Shown here piece by piece: positions 1-6,605 of a DNA stretch of 6,605 nucleotides (position 1 is its first letter; each line of letters starts with the position of its first letter). This DNA comes from an uncultured Gammaproteobacteria bacterium. Its GTDB lineage: Bacteria; Pseudomonadota; Gammaproteobacteria; Pseudomonadales; Litorivicinaceae. The DNA is taken from NCBI GenBank assembly GCA_913062835.1, contig CAJXXD010000049.1, forward strand, positions 1-6,605, given 5' to 3'. The notes under the pieces are model-generated. The model searched no databases. It saw nothing but the letters and a program-made list of their open reading frames with translations, and was not told where the DNA came from. The translations under genes and the position numbers were made by a program.

Positions 1-25
1 AATCTTTGTCGTAATACACCTGCAT
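1..25 (-). CDS. ilvC: Ketol-acid reductoisomerase, first 8 codons only (runs off the left edge)
   Basis: Only the start of this gene is inside the window. The minus strand reads ATG at 25-23 followed by codons for MQVYYDKD, which matches the usual N-terminus of proteobacterial IlvC (M-K-V-F/Y-Y-D-K-D). An AGAGGA ribosome-binding site lies at 39-34, 8 nt before the ATG. The gene follows ilvH after 28 nt with no terminator between, so it is probably the third gene of an ilvIHC operon. IlvC is the NADPH- and Mg-dependent enzyme that isomerises and reduces the acetolactate or acetohydroxybutyrate made by IlvIH, the next step to valine, leucine and isoleucine. The identification rests on eight residues plus context; its catalytic domains cannot be checked here. 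Confidence 0.85.
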
Positions 26-53
26 GAACTATTTCCTCTGTGTAGATGGCGTC

Positions 54-545
54 TTAAACAGACAACACGCGCTCACCGCGCGAGATACCACTGACTCCGC
101 TTCGCACCACCTCTAGAATGGCCGCCGGTCCGATGGCTTCAATAAAGGCATCCAGCTTGTCGCTGGCACCTGCTAACTGCACTGTAAACATGGATGGTGT
201 GACATCCACAATCTGGCCACGAAAAATATCGCTGGTCCGTTTGACCTCGGCCCGCTGGGCCCCGGTCGCTTTGATCTTAATCAGCATGAGCTCCCGCTCG
301 ATGTGTGGACCTTCTGTGAGATCCACGAGCTTCACCACATCAATCAACTTATTCAGCTGCTTGGTGATTTGCTCAATGACCGTGTCATGGCCCAATGTGG
401 TCACGGTCAATCGCGACAACGTCGGGTCTTCAGTCGGTGCCACGGTCAATGATTCTATGTTGTAACCGCGCTGCGAGAACAGGCCGACCACACGAGACAA
501 AGCACCCGGTTCGTTTTCCATCAAAACTGAAATGATGTGTCTCAC
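54..545 (-). CDS. ilvH: Acetolactate synthase small (regulatory) subunit
   Basis: This 163-residue protein is the full usual length of IlvH. It activates the catalytic subunit IlvI and carries valine feedback inhibition of acetohydroxyacid synthase in the cytoplasm. An N-terminal ACT domain covers roughly residues 3-76, with the signature ENEPGALSRVVGLFSQRGYN. Asn11, Gly14 and Asn29, the positions linked to valine binding and valine-resistant mutants in E. coli IlvH, are all present, so valine sensitivity is expected. The C-terminal small-subunit domain covers about 83-158 and includes EVKRTSDIFRGQIVDVTP. The start codon is GTG, directly after the TAA of ilvI with no gap, and it gives the family's M-R-x-I-x-S-V-L N-terminus. 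A GGAG at 558-555, inside the end of ilvI, lies 9 nt upstream. The tight junction suggests translational coupling with ilvI. Nothing is truncated or odd. Confidence 0.97.
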   Translation of the reverse strand: MRHIISVLMENEPGALSRVVGLFSQRGYNIESLTVAPTEDPTLSRLTVTTLGHDTVIEQITKQLNKLIDVVKLVDLTEGPHIERELMLIKIKATGAQRAEVKRTSDIFRGQIVDVTPSMFTVQLAGASDKLDAFIEAIGPAAILEVVRSGVSGISRGERVLSV

Positions 546-2279
546 TTAAGTGCGCTCCGTCTTACTCAACAACATATCCTTCATTGAACCCGTCGCAATT
601 TGCATCGGATACACGTGCTCATCGGGATCCACTTCAATGTCCATGAACACCACACGATCTTTCATCGCGAAGCACTCTTCCATCTTGGCTTTTAGTTCAG
701 ACGGCTTGGTCACTTTCATACCCACATGACCGTAGGCCTCGGCGAGCTTCACGAAATCAGGCAGTGAATCCTGATAGGTCGACGCGGCATACCGACCGCC
801 ATACTGCATGTCCTGCCACTGCTTCACCATGCCAAGTGCGGCATTGTTCAAATTAATGATCTTCACGGGCATGTTGTACTGCGTGCAAGTCGATAACTCT
901 TCGATACACATTTGAATCGAACCTTCACCGGTGACCACGGCCACATGGCTGTCTGGATGCGCCAACTGCACACCCATTGCGGCCGGCAGCCCAAAGCCCA
1001 TGGTCCCAAGACCCCCTGAGTTGATCCAACGGCGAGGCTGGTCGTATTTGTAGTATTGGGCCGCAAACATCTGGTGCTGACCCACGTCAGAGCAAACAAA
1101 GGCCTCGCCACCAGTTACCTCGTACAGTGTTTTGATCACGTCCTGAGGCATGATCTTCTCGCCCCGAACATATCGATCTCCGGTCCAGAGACCGTGCGCA
1201 TCACGCCATCCCTGAATCGTATCCCACCATTGCTTCAACGCATCTTGATCAGGGGTGGTGTCCAATTGCGACAACATTTCGCGCATGTCGGCTAAAACAG
1301 ATTTGACCGGTCCGACCAAAGGCACTTCGATATGACGTACTGTCTTTTGGATCGAGGCAGGGTCAATGTCGATGTGGATGATGCGCGCGTTTGGACAGAA
1401 CTTTTTCGGGTTGTTGGTGACCCGGTCATCAAACCGAGCGCCCACTGCGAAAATGACGTCCGCTTGATGCATGGCTTGGTTGGCTTCATAAAACCCGTGC
1501 ATTCCCAACATGCCGACAAACTGAGGGTCCGATCCCGGATAGGCACCTAAACCCATCAGTGTATTAGTGACTGGATACCCCAACTGCTTTGAAATCGCCG
1601 TCAGTTCGTCCGCTGCGTCGCCCAAGATGACACCGCCACCGGCATAAATCACCGGCCGCTTGGCTTCTAGTAACAGATCCAGTGCTTTGCGAATTTGCCC
1701 CGCATGCCCTTTTTGAGCGGGCGAATAGGAACGCAGTTTGACAGTTTCAGGATAGGCAAATGGCCGCTTTTCAGTCGGTGCCGTCATGTCTTTGGGCACA
1801 TCCACCACCACCGGACCGGGACGACCGGTGCGTGCAATATGGAACGCCTTTTTCATGACTTCTGGAATTTCTTCAATCGAGCGAACCAAAAAGGAGTGCT
1901 TCACGATCGGCCGCGAACAGCCAATCATGTCCGTTTCCTGGAATGCATCTGAGCCGATCAGGTGACTTGGGACGTTACCGGAAATCACCACCAGAGGAAT
2001 GGAATCCATGTACGCCGTCGCAATACCTGTCACCGCATTGGTGGCACCTGGACCTGACGTCACCAGCACGACGCCCACTTCACCGGTCGAACGGGCAAAG
2101 CCATCGGCTGCGTGGACCGCGGCCTGTTCATGGCGCACTAAAATGTGCTCTACGGCCTCCTGCCGATACAACGCGTCATAAATGTGGAGTACTGCGCCGC
2201 CCGGGTAGCCAAAAATCATTTTGACTCCCTCTTCCTTCAGGGCACGCATAATCATCTCGCCGCCAGAAAGCAATTCCAC
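546..2279 (-). CDS. ilvI: Acetolactate synthase large (catalytic) subunit, acetohydroxyacid synthase III type
   Basis: This 577-residue thiamine-diphosphate enzyme condenses pyruvate with a second pyruvate or 2-ketobutyrate to form acetolactate or acetohydroxybutyrate, the first common step of branched-chain amino acid synthesis. The N-terminal thiamine-binding domain (about 1-165) has GYPGGAV at 24-30 and the catalytic Glu51 in [12 protein letters not shown]. The central FAD-binding domain (about 190-330) has [14 protein letters not shown] and GARFDDRVT. The C-terminal domain (about 375-555) has the Mg/thiamine motif as GEGS at 451-454 with Asn478-Asn479 about 27 residues on. The motif is GEG rather than the textbook GDG. 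Trp488 sits in [12 protein letters not shown], where plant enzymes have their herbicide-contact Trp. The start is GTG, chosen because it yields the family N-terminus M-E-L-L-S-G and because GAGGG at 2290-2286 lies 6 nt upstream. ilvI and ilvB cannot be fully separated by sequence alone; the adjacent ilvH supports ilvI. Confidence 0.97.
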   Translation of the reverse strand: MELLSGGEMIMRALKEEGVKMIFGYPGGAVLHIYDALYRQEAVEHILVRHEQAAVHAADGFARSTGEVGVVLVTSGPGATNAVTGIATAYMDSIPLVVISGNVPSHLIGSDAFQETDMIGCSRPIVKHSFLVRSIEEIPEVMKKAFHIARTGRPGPVVVDVPKDMTAPTEKRPFAYPETVKLRSYSPAQKGHAGQIRKALDLLLEAKRPVIYAGGGVILGDAADELTAISKQLGYPVTNTLMGLGAYPGSDPQFVGMLGMHGFYEANQAMHQADVIFAVGARFDDRVTNNPKKFCPNARIIHIDIDPASIQKTVRHIEVPLVGPVKSVLADMREMLSQLDTTPDQDALKQWWDTIQGWRDAHGLWTGDRYVRGEKIMPQDVIKTLYEVTGGEAFVCSDVGQHQMFAAQYYKYDQPRRWINSGGLGTMGFGLPAAMGVQLAHPDSHVAVVTGEGSIQMCIEELSTCTQYNMPVKIINLNNAALGMVKQWQDMQYGGRYAASTYQDSLPDFVKLAEAYGHVGMKVTKPSELKAKMEECFAMKDRVVFMDIEVDPDEHVYPMQIATGSMKDMLLSKTERT

Positions 2280-2313
2280 TTCCGACCCTCTTTCTCAGTT
2301 AGGTAAACCGGGA

Positions 2314-2341
2314 ATTGTGACAGCACCTGCCCGCCTGTCAA
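2314..2341 (-). promoter_or_regulatory. Probable sigma-70 promoter for the ilvIHC operon
   Basis: On the minus strand a perfect -35 hexamer TTGACA (2341-2336) is followed after 16 nt by a -10-like CACAAT (2319-2314, 4 of 6 matches). The -10 is directly preceded by TGT (2322-2320), an extended -10 TGn motif that could compensate for the weak hexamer. Transcription would begin near 2307, leaving a leader of roughly 28 nt before the ilvI GTG. A leader that short has no room for a leader peptide and attenuator, so control would have to act at the promoter. The -35 lies inside the palindrome at 2331-2352. The start site is inferred, not observed. Confidence 0.6.
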
Positions 2342-2352
2342 CTGACAGGCGG
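2331..2352. repeat. Perfect 10-bp palindrome between clpB and ilvI; possible hairpin or operator
   Basis: CCGCCTGTCA (2331-2340) and its exact reverse complement TGACAGGCGG (2343-2352) are separated by only AC. As RNA this would form a 9-bp GC-rich stem with a 4-nt loop, starting 8 nt past the clpB stop codon. Neither strand has a run of T after the stem, so it is not a canonical intrinsic terminator. It could protect the 3' end of clpB mRNA, pause or help Rho-dependent termination, or act as DNA as an operator, since it contains the -35 hexamer of the putative ilvI promoter. Confidence 0.85.
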
Positions 2353-2359
2353 AAGATCC

Positions 2360-4933
2360 TTAGGGGTGGAATACCATCTGGCCATCTGAATCCACCTCTA
2401 CGTGAATCGATGAGCCAGGCGGAAATACACCCTCCAACAAGGCCTGAGCGAGAGGATTTTCGACCAACTGCTGTATCGCCCGCTTTAAGGGGCGAGCACC
2501 ATATACGGGGTCATAACCGGCATCACACAGACGCTCAGCAGCAGACTCAGAGAGCTCCAACTGCAAATCCATAGCCGACAGACGCTCGGTTAAGCGAGCC
2601 AACTGCACGTCTAAGATCCCGCGGATATGCTCACGGCCTAGGGCATGGAACACCACCGTGTCGTCAATTCGATTTACAAACTCTGGGCGGAAATGTTGCC
2701 CAACCACCGCCATCACAGCATCGCGAATGGCCTCATGAGATTCTCCCACCATCGACTGAATCAAATCAGACCCAAGATTCGAGGTCATCACGACCACCGC
2801 ATTGGAAAAGTCCACGGTCCGGCCTTGGCCATCCGTTAGACGACCATCATCCAATACCTGCAATAAGATGTTGAACACGTCAGGATGCGCTTTTTCCACC
2901 TCATCCAACAAAATGACTGCATAGGGTCGACGGCGTACCGCTTCGGTTAGATACCCCCCTTGCTCATAGCCGACATACCCCGGTGGCGCCCCAACCAATC
3001 GGGCCACCGAATGCTTCTCCATGAATTCCGACATATCGATGCGCACCATGGCCTCTTCACTGTCGAACAGAAATTCAGCCAGGGTTTTACAGAGCTCCGT
3101 CTTACCGACGCCCGTAGGCCCCAGGAACAAGAAGGACCCATTGGGTCGATTGGGATCTGATAACCCCGAACGCGATCGGCGAACAGCATTGGCCACAGAG
3201 GTAACCGCGGCATCCTGTCCAACCACCCGTGCGTGCAAAGCCTGCTCCATCTTCAACAGCTTATCTTTTTCGCCTTCCAGCATCTTCGCCACCGGAATAC
3301 CGGTCCAACGGCTGACCACTTCAGCGATCTCTTCTTCGGTGACGCGTGAGCGGACCAAGGTGGCCTGATCTGACTCATCGACCTGCTGCGCCTGTTCCAT
3401 GCGCTTGGTCAAATCGGGAATGACACCGTATTGAATTTCACTCATACGCGCCAAATCCCCGGCTCGACGTGCCTGCTCGAGATCAATCTCCGCACGATCG
3501 AGTTCTTCCTTAATCGACTGCACACCCTGACTTTGGGCTTTTTCAGCGGTCCAAATTTCTTCCAGAGCCCGCGCCTCGGAGGCCACCTCATCGATCGTGG
3601 CTTCGAGTTCTTTGAGTCGTGCTTGGCTGGCTGCATCTTTTTCTTTTTTCAGCGCTTCCCGTTCGATTTTTAACTGAATCAACCGCCGGTCGAGGCGGTC
3701 GAGCTCCTCAGGCTTGGAATCCATCTCCAATCGAATCCGGCTAGCCGCCTCATCCATCAAATCAATCGCCTTATCCGGCAACTGTCGATCGGTGATGTAT
3801 CGAGCCGATAGCCGAGCGGATGCAATGATCGCCGAATCAGAGATTTCCACGCCGTGGTGCACCTCATACTTCGGCTTCAAGCCACGCAAGATCGCAATCG
3901 TATCGGTTTCACTGGGCTCACCGACAAACACCTTTTGGAATCGACGTTCCAAAGCCGCATCTTTTTCCAAATACTGACGGTATTCATCCAAGGTGGTTGC
4001 ACCCACACAATGCAACTCACCCCGTGCCAATGCAGGCTTTAGCATATTGCCAGCATCCATGGCGCCTTCCGATTTGCCGGCGCCTACCATGGTGTGGATT
4101 TCATCAATAAACAGGATAATTTGACCTTCCTGCTGAGCGAGTTCTTTCAGTACTGCCTTCAATCGCTCTTCGAACTCACCTCTGAATTTAGCCCCTGCGA
4201 TCAAACTGCCCATGTCTAAAGACAAGACCCGCTTATTTTTCAAGCCCTCGGGCACTTCGCCATTGACGATACGGAGCGCAAGGCCCTCCACGATAGCCGT
4301 TTTACCGACGCCTGGCTCACCGATCAGCACTGGGTTGTTTTTGGTTCGGCGTTGCAACACCTGGATCGCCCTACGAATCTCTTCATCACGACCAATCACT
4401 GGATCAAGGCGACCTTCTGCTGCGCGTGCGGTCAGATCCAAACAATAGGTCTCTAATGCGCCCCGTTGATCTTCCGCATGTTCACCTTGCACCGATTCAC
4501 CTCCTCGCAGTGCGTCAATTGCATCGGCTAAGCGGTCGTCCGATACCCCTGCCTTCTGAAAGGCTTGTCGCGTGGCTTTGTCCTTTGACATCACACCAAG
4601 AAGCGTCTCTGAAGACACATGGGTGTCTTTCTGCGCCATGGCCTGCTTTTCGGCCAAATTGAATTGGCGTGCCAAGTCCTGACTGATACGAACTTCGCCA
4701 TCATGCTGCGCCACACGCGCCAACCCATCGAGCCCGCGGTCGACTTCTGCACGCAATTGATCGACATGACCGCCCGCCTGAGAGACCAGCGAAGGCAACG
4801 AACTGCGAGCTTGGCCTAGCATCGCTTTGAGCAGATGCCAAGGCGTCATCTCGGTGTGGTCTAAAGAGAGTGCGAGGCTCTGTGCATCTTGCACGGCTTC
4901 CAACACACGGTGTGTCAAACGATCCATTTTCAT
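2360..4933 (-). CDS. clpB: ATP-dependent disaggregase ClpB (Hsp104 family chaperone)
   Basis: This 857-residue protein has exactly the length of E. coli ClpB. It is a cytoplasmic AAA+ hexamer that, with DnaK, pulls polypeptides out of heat-induced aggregates. The N-terminal Clp domain covers about 1-145. AAA module 1 has Walker A GEPGVGKT (205-212), substrate-gripping pore loop [13 protein letters not shown] (Phe250 where E. coli has Tyr), Walker B ILFIDE (273-278) and the arginine pair 330-331. The coiled-coil middle domain, which binds DnaK, spans about 405-525 and carries the conserved MSEIQYG. AAA module 2 has Walker A GPTGVGKT (605-612), pore residues Tyr653 and Tyr656 in [10 protein letters not shown], Walker B VILLDE (673-678) and the sensor-2 GARP (812-815). 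There is no IGF/IGL loop for ClpP docking that I can see, as expected for ClpB. The ATG at 4933 gives the family start M-K-M-D-R-L, with AAGGA 7 nt upstream (4945-4941). It has its own heat-shock promoter and an internal start at codon 148. Confidence 0.98.
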   Translation of the reverse strand: MKMDRLTHRVLEAVQDAQSLALSLDHTEMTPWHLLKAMLGQARSSLPSLVSQAGGHVDQLRAEVDRGLDGLARVAQHDGEVRISQDLARQFNLAEKQAMAQKDTHVSSETLLGVMSKDKATRQAFQKAGVSDDRLADAIDALRGGESVQGEHAEDQRGALETYCLDLTARAAEGRLDPVIGRDEEIRRAIQVLQRRTKNNPVLIGEPGVGKTAIVEGLALRIVNGEVPEGLKNKRVLSLDMGSLIAGAKFRGEFEERLKAVLKELAQQEGQIILFIDEIHTMVGAGKSEGAMDAGNMLKPALARGELHCVGATTLDEYRQYLEKDAALERRFQKVFVGEPSETDTIAILRGLKPKYEVHHGVEISDSAIIASARLSARYITDRQLPDKAIDLMDEAASRIRLEMDSKPEELDRLDRRLIQLKIEREALKKEKDAASQARLKELEATIDEVASEARALEEIWTAEKAQSQGVQSIKEELDRAEIDLEQARRAGDLARMSEIQYGVIPDLTKRMEQAQQVDESDQATLVRSRVTEEEIAEVVSRWTGIPVAKMLEGEKDKLLKMEQALHARVVGQDAAVTSVANAVRRSRSGLSDPNRPNGSFLFLGPTGVGKTELCKTLAEFLFDSEEAMVRIDMSEFMEKHSVARLVGAPPGYVGYEQGGYLTEAVRRRPYAVILLDEVEKAHPDVFNILLQVLDDGRLTDGQGRTVDFSNAVVVMTSNLGSDLIQSMVGESHEAIRDAVMAVVGQHFRPEFVNRIDDTVVFHALGREHIRGILDVQLARLTERLSAMDLQLELSESAAERLCDAGYDPVYGARPLKRAIQQLVENPLAQALLEGVFPPGSSIHVEVDSDGQMVFHP
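4490..4506 (-). promoter_or_regulatory. clpB: Internal ribosome-binding site and GTG start for a short ClpB isoform
   Basis: Within clpB, GAGGAGGT (4506-4499) matches 7 of 8 bases of the ideal Shine-Dalgarno AAGGAGGT. After a 6-nt spacer comes GTG at 4492-4490, in frame as Val148. Initiation there would give a 710-residue protein lacking the N-terminal domain. E. coli clpB is known to make such a short form (about 80 kDa) from an internal GTG at codon 149, practically the same position. The site lies at the linker between the N-domain and the first AAA module, where a start makes structural sense. Use of the site here is inferred. Confidence 0.8.
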
Positions 4934-4937
4934 TCGC

Positions 4938-4978
4938 GTATCCTTACCTAATACATCCTATTGGATAGGTGGGGATAC
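4938..4978. repeat. Interrupted inverted repeat linking the clpB -10 region to the clpB ribosome-binding site
   Basis: On the minus strand, GTATCC (4978-4973) and ACCTA (4970-4966) pair with GGATAC (4943-4938) and TAGGT (4950-4946): 11 of 13 positions, with a 2x2 CC/AA mismatch between the two blocks. A further TCC/GGA can stack inside the 15-nt loop. The right arm contains the GGA of the clpB Shine-Dalgarno AAGGA. It is either an RNA hairpin in transcripts that start upstream, or a DNA dyad (operator). It does not resemble CIRCE. Confidence 0.6.
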
Positions 4979-4995
4979 ACCGGCAAAAAATCAAG
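4966..4995 (-). promoter_or_regulatory. Sigma-32 (RpoH) heat-shock promoter of clpB
   Basis: The minus strand has CTTGATT (4995-4989; consensus CTTGAAA, 5 of 7) and, after a 14-nt spacer, CCCCACCTA (4974-4966; consensus CCCCATNTA, 7 of 8 defined bases). Element spacing is in the normal sigma-32 range, and the promoter sits just upstream of a gene known to belong to the RpoH regulon in E. coli. Transcription would start near 4960, about 27 nt before the clpB ATG. Confidence 0.88.
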
Positions 4996-5004
4996 TTATC
5001 CACA
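4996..5004 (+). promoter_or_regulatory. Perfect DnaA-box sequence abutting the clpB heat-shock promoter
   Basis: TTATCCACA is an exact match to the high-affinity DnaA box. It ends one base from the -35 element of the clpB promoter. One exact 9-mer hit on either strand is expected by chance in roughly 5% of windows this size, so chance is not excluded. A weaker copy, TTATCCAGT (7 of 9), follows at 5007-5015, exactly 11 bp downstream and overlapping the pgeF stop codon. Whether DnaA binds here is unknown. Confidence 0.45.
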
Positions 5005-5006
5005 GG

Positions 5007-5720
5007 TTATCCAGTGCGCATAATACAACTGGCCATACGCCCTGTTACACCCTCACGACGGTACGAGTACCACCTCGAGGGCTCATTGACCGTACAGGCC
5101 CCAGCAGTCTGACAGACCACGCCCAGATCATTGAGCCGCGCTTCCGCCAGTCTTGGCAGATCGAGATATGCATGGCCTGAACGCGACGAGGGTCGCATGG
5201 CTCGGCTGGCTGCAGGATCCCACTCAAGGAATGCACTCACCACTTCAGGCCCTACCTCAAAAGCGTTTGGACCAATACAGGGGCCAAGCCATGCTCGAAT
5301 CACTCCGGTGGTTGGTAGAGCACTGACCGTCGCCTCAAGCACGCCCGATACCAACCCACGCCAGCCAGCATGGGCCGCACCCACGGCATCATGACCGACA
5401 AACAAGACGGGTAAACAATCCGCCGTCAACACACCAAGCGGCACATTCAACGCCCGGGTTACGAGCGCATCGGCCTCTCCCGGCACATCGTCGCATGAAC
5501 CCACCTCAACCACACGAACCCCATGCACCTGATCGGCGAACACCGGCGTCGCACCAAAATAATCACCCAACTGCTCTCTCGCTGCCTGCACCCGTGCAAC
5601 CTCATCTCCGACATGCAGCCCAAGATTGAAAGCGCCGTAACGATCATTACTCACCCCTCGATGCGTTTGTATTGCTTGGACCCTTTCGCCCAAATCGATC
5701 GAAAACCACGGATCAGACAT
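5007..5720 (-). CDS. pgeF: Peptidoglycan editing factor / multicopper polyphenol-oxidase (laccase-domain) family protein, YfiH/YlmD
   Basis: This 237-residue protein belongs to the YfiH/YlmD (Cu-oxidase_4, DUF152) family. Members bind a metal through a His-Cys-His set and have been described as purine-nucleoside phosphorylase/adenosine deaminase enzymes. The E. coli member is reported to remove wrongly incorporated L-Ser from peptidoglycan precursors. The triad is visible as His66 (DQVHGVRV), Cys102 (TADCLPVLF) and His117 (AAHAGWRGL), followed by GPCIGPNAFEVG (146-157) and the C-terminal SYRREGVTGRMAS (219-231). I place the start at ATG 5720. It overlaps the rluD stop in ATGTCTGA, giving an 8-nt overlap and likely translational coupling. 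A TTG four codons upstream, at 5732, is less likely. The family is usually about 240-260 residues, so the gene is complete. It ends 73 nt before clpB with no terminator seen between, so some readthrough into clpB is plausible. Confidence 0.93.
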   Translation of the reverse strand: MSDPWFSIDLGERVQAIQTHRGVSNDRYGAFNLGLHVGDEVARVQAAREQLGDYFGATPVFADQVHGVRVVEVGSCDDVPGEADALVTRALNVPLGVLTADCLPVLFVGHDAVGAAHAGWRGLVSGVLEATVSALPTTGVIRAWLGPCIGPNAFEVGPEVVSAFLEWDPAASRAMRPSSRSGHAYLDLPRLAEARLNDLGVVCQTAGACTVNEPSRWYSYRREGVTGRMASCIMRTG

Positions 5721-6605
5721 CGGCCATCTCAAGTGTATTTTTCAGTGCCAACAAATCAGCGGGCCAAGACACTTTGAACTCGCACGCATCGCCGGTAGCC
5801 GGATGCATCAACCCAAGCGCCTCGGCATGCAATGCCTGACGAGGGAACGCATTAATCAGCTCCTGAGCCTCAGGTGAGGCCTGACCCAGACCGGGTCGCC
5901 CCTGTCGATACACAGGATCACCTACCAATGGATGGCCGATATGGGTCATATGGACTCGAATCTGGTGTGTCCGCCCACTTTCCAATTTGACCTGTAACCA
6001 AGCGCAGTGCGCAGTCCGGGAGAGCACCCGATAGTGAGTCACCGCCGGTTTGCCAGAGCTCACCACCGCCATTTTCGTCCGTAGCGTGCGATGGCGATCC
6101 ATGGGTGCATCGACAGTCCCCTGCGACAACGGCTGTCCATACACCAAGGCCACATACCGCCGACTCATACTGCGGTCTTTTAGTTGCTCGACTAGGCTCC
6201 CATGGGCGCGGAGCGATCTCGCCACTGCCAATATCCCACTGGTGTCCTTATCCAATCGATGCACAATCCCAGCACGCGGGATCAATTCAAGCTCGGGATA
6301 GCGGCTGAGAAGCGCATTCACTAGCGTGCCGTTCGGATTGCCGTGCCCTGGATGAACCACAAGCCCGGCTGGCTTATCGACCACAATGAGATCCTCATCC
6401 TCGTGGATCACCTGCAAATCAATCGCCTCCGCAGACCAGCTCACGGCCGGCTCAAGCTCTGCGGATACTTCAATTAATTCACCTCCCAGGACTCGGGATT
6501 TAGGCTTGCAGGGCTTAGAATCCAAAAGCACCCAACCCTCAGAGACCCACTGCGATAAGCGCGCACGCGAAAATTCAGGCAGCAGCTTGGCAAGGACTTG
6601 ATCAA
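5713..6605 (-). CDS. rluD: 23S rRNA pseudouridine(1911/1915/1917) synthase RluD, N-terminus cut by the window edge
   Basis: RluD isomerises three uridines in helix 69 of 23S rRNA, at the subunit interface, during late 50S assembly. The frame stays open to position 6603, so the real start lies outside the window; a GTG at 6531 that could look like a start is internal. The 296 visible residues begin inside the N-terminal S4-type RNA-binding domain (DQVLAKLLPEFSRARLSQWV, about visible residues 1-20, then KPKSRVLGGE). The catalytic domain follows: DLIVVDKPAGLVVHPGHG, then the signature GIVHRLDKDTSG with the catalytic Asp at visible residue 118, and later ESGRTHQIRVHM and HPLVGDPVYR. E. coli RluD is 326 residues, so about 20-30 are missing here. 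The presence of an S4 domain and the pgeF/clpB neighbours favour RluD over RluA or RluC. The TGA stop lies 5 nt inside pgeF. Confidence 0.93.
   Translation of the reverse strand, partial: DQVLAKLLPEFSRARLSQWVSEGWVLLDSKPCKPKSRVLGGELIEVSAELEPAVSWSAEAIDLQVIHEDEDLIVVDKPAGLVVHPGHGNPNGTLVNALLSRYPELELIPRAGIVHRLDKDTSGILAVARSLRAHGSLVEQLKDRSMSRRYVALVYGQPLSQGTVDAPMDRHRTLRTKMAVVSSGKPAVTHYRVLSRTAHCAWLQVKLESGRTHQIRVHMTHIGHPLVGDPVYRQGRPGLGQASPEAQELINAFPRQALHAEALGLMHPATGDACEFKVSWPADLLALKNTLEMADV

Noticed and set aside
921..929. The GEG in place of GDG at the thiamine/Mg motif of IlvI, suggesting a damaged or altered enzyme.
   Set aside because: From memory, Pseudomonas and related acetolactate synthases carry the same GEGSIQMC sequence. 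Glu can still bind the metal, and all other motifs are intact.
2331..2352. The palindrome after clpB as a Rho-independent terminator.
   Set aside because: No T-run follows the stem on either strand. On the minus strand the sequence continues GCAGGTGCTG.
1943..2574. Plus-strand open frames opposite ilvI and clpB, including one bridging 2221-2574.
   Set aside because: They lie antisense to well-conserved coding sequence, have low-complexity composition and no recognisable domain or convincing ribosome-binding site. They are by-products of codon bias on the other strand.
4938..4978. The dyad upstream of clpB as a CIRCE (HrcA) element.
   Set aside because: CIRCE arms are TTAGCACTC/GAGTGCTAA with a 9-bp spacer. 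The arms here (GTATCC..ACCTA) are unrelated.
5718..5732. A TTG start for pgeF at 5732.
   Set aside because: The ATG at 5720 is a stronger start codon, gives a normal N-terminus and creates a typical small overlap with the rluD stop.
6529..6531. The GTG at 6531 as the rluD start, giving a 272-residue protein without the S4 domain.
   Set aside because: The frame is open upstream to the window edge and encodes typical S4-domain residues, so the gene is cut by the window rather than short.

Overview
This is ordinary core-genome DNA from a gammaproteobacterium. The protein sequences read like the Pseudomonas/Oceanospirillales side of the class: the acetolactate synthase large subunit carries a GEG variant of the thiamine-binding motif and a C-terminal SKTERT, which I recall from pseudomonads, and the rluD-pgeF-clpB order is the one found in E. 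coli and Pseudomonas. The genus cannot be named from this window. All six recognisable genes lie on the minus strand, so transcription runs from high to low coordinates. I see no mobile element, CRISPR array, tRNA, rRNA or new multi-gene system.

Region 1 (5007-6605): rluD, missing its N-terminus at the window edge, overlaps the start of pgeF by 8 nt. RluD modifies 23S rRNA. PgeF is a purine-nucleoside/peptidoglycan-editing enzyme of the YfiH/YlmD family.

Region 2 (2360-5006): clpB, the heat-shock disaggregase, follows after a 73-nt gap. The gap is dense in signals. It holds a good sigma-32 (heat-shock) promoter, a perfect DnaA-box sequence abutting its -35 element, and an inverted repeat that joins the -10 region to the clpB ribosome-binding site. 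Inside clpB, codon 148 is GTG behind a near-perfect Shine-Dalgarno sequence, which fits the short ClpB isoform known in E. coli.

Region 3 (1-2359): an ilvI-ilvH-ilvC operon for branched-chain amino acid synthesis. A sigma-70-type promoter lies in the 80-nt clpB-ilvI gap, with its -35 hexamer inside a perfect 10-bp palindrome just after the clpB stop codon. ilvI and ilvH both start with GTG and abut without a gap. The first eight codons of ilvC, with a strong ribosome-binding site, are visible at the window's left edge. IlvI and IlvH form the acetohydroxyacid synthase holoenzyme, and IlvC carries out the next step.

The points most worth a second look are the compact regulatory region of clpB, the internal clpB start, and the palindrome/promoter between clpB and ilvI. 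The rest is well-conserved housekeeping content.
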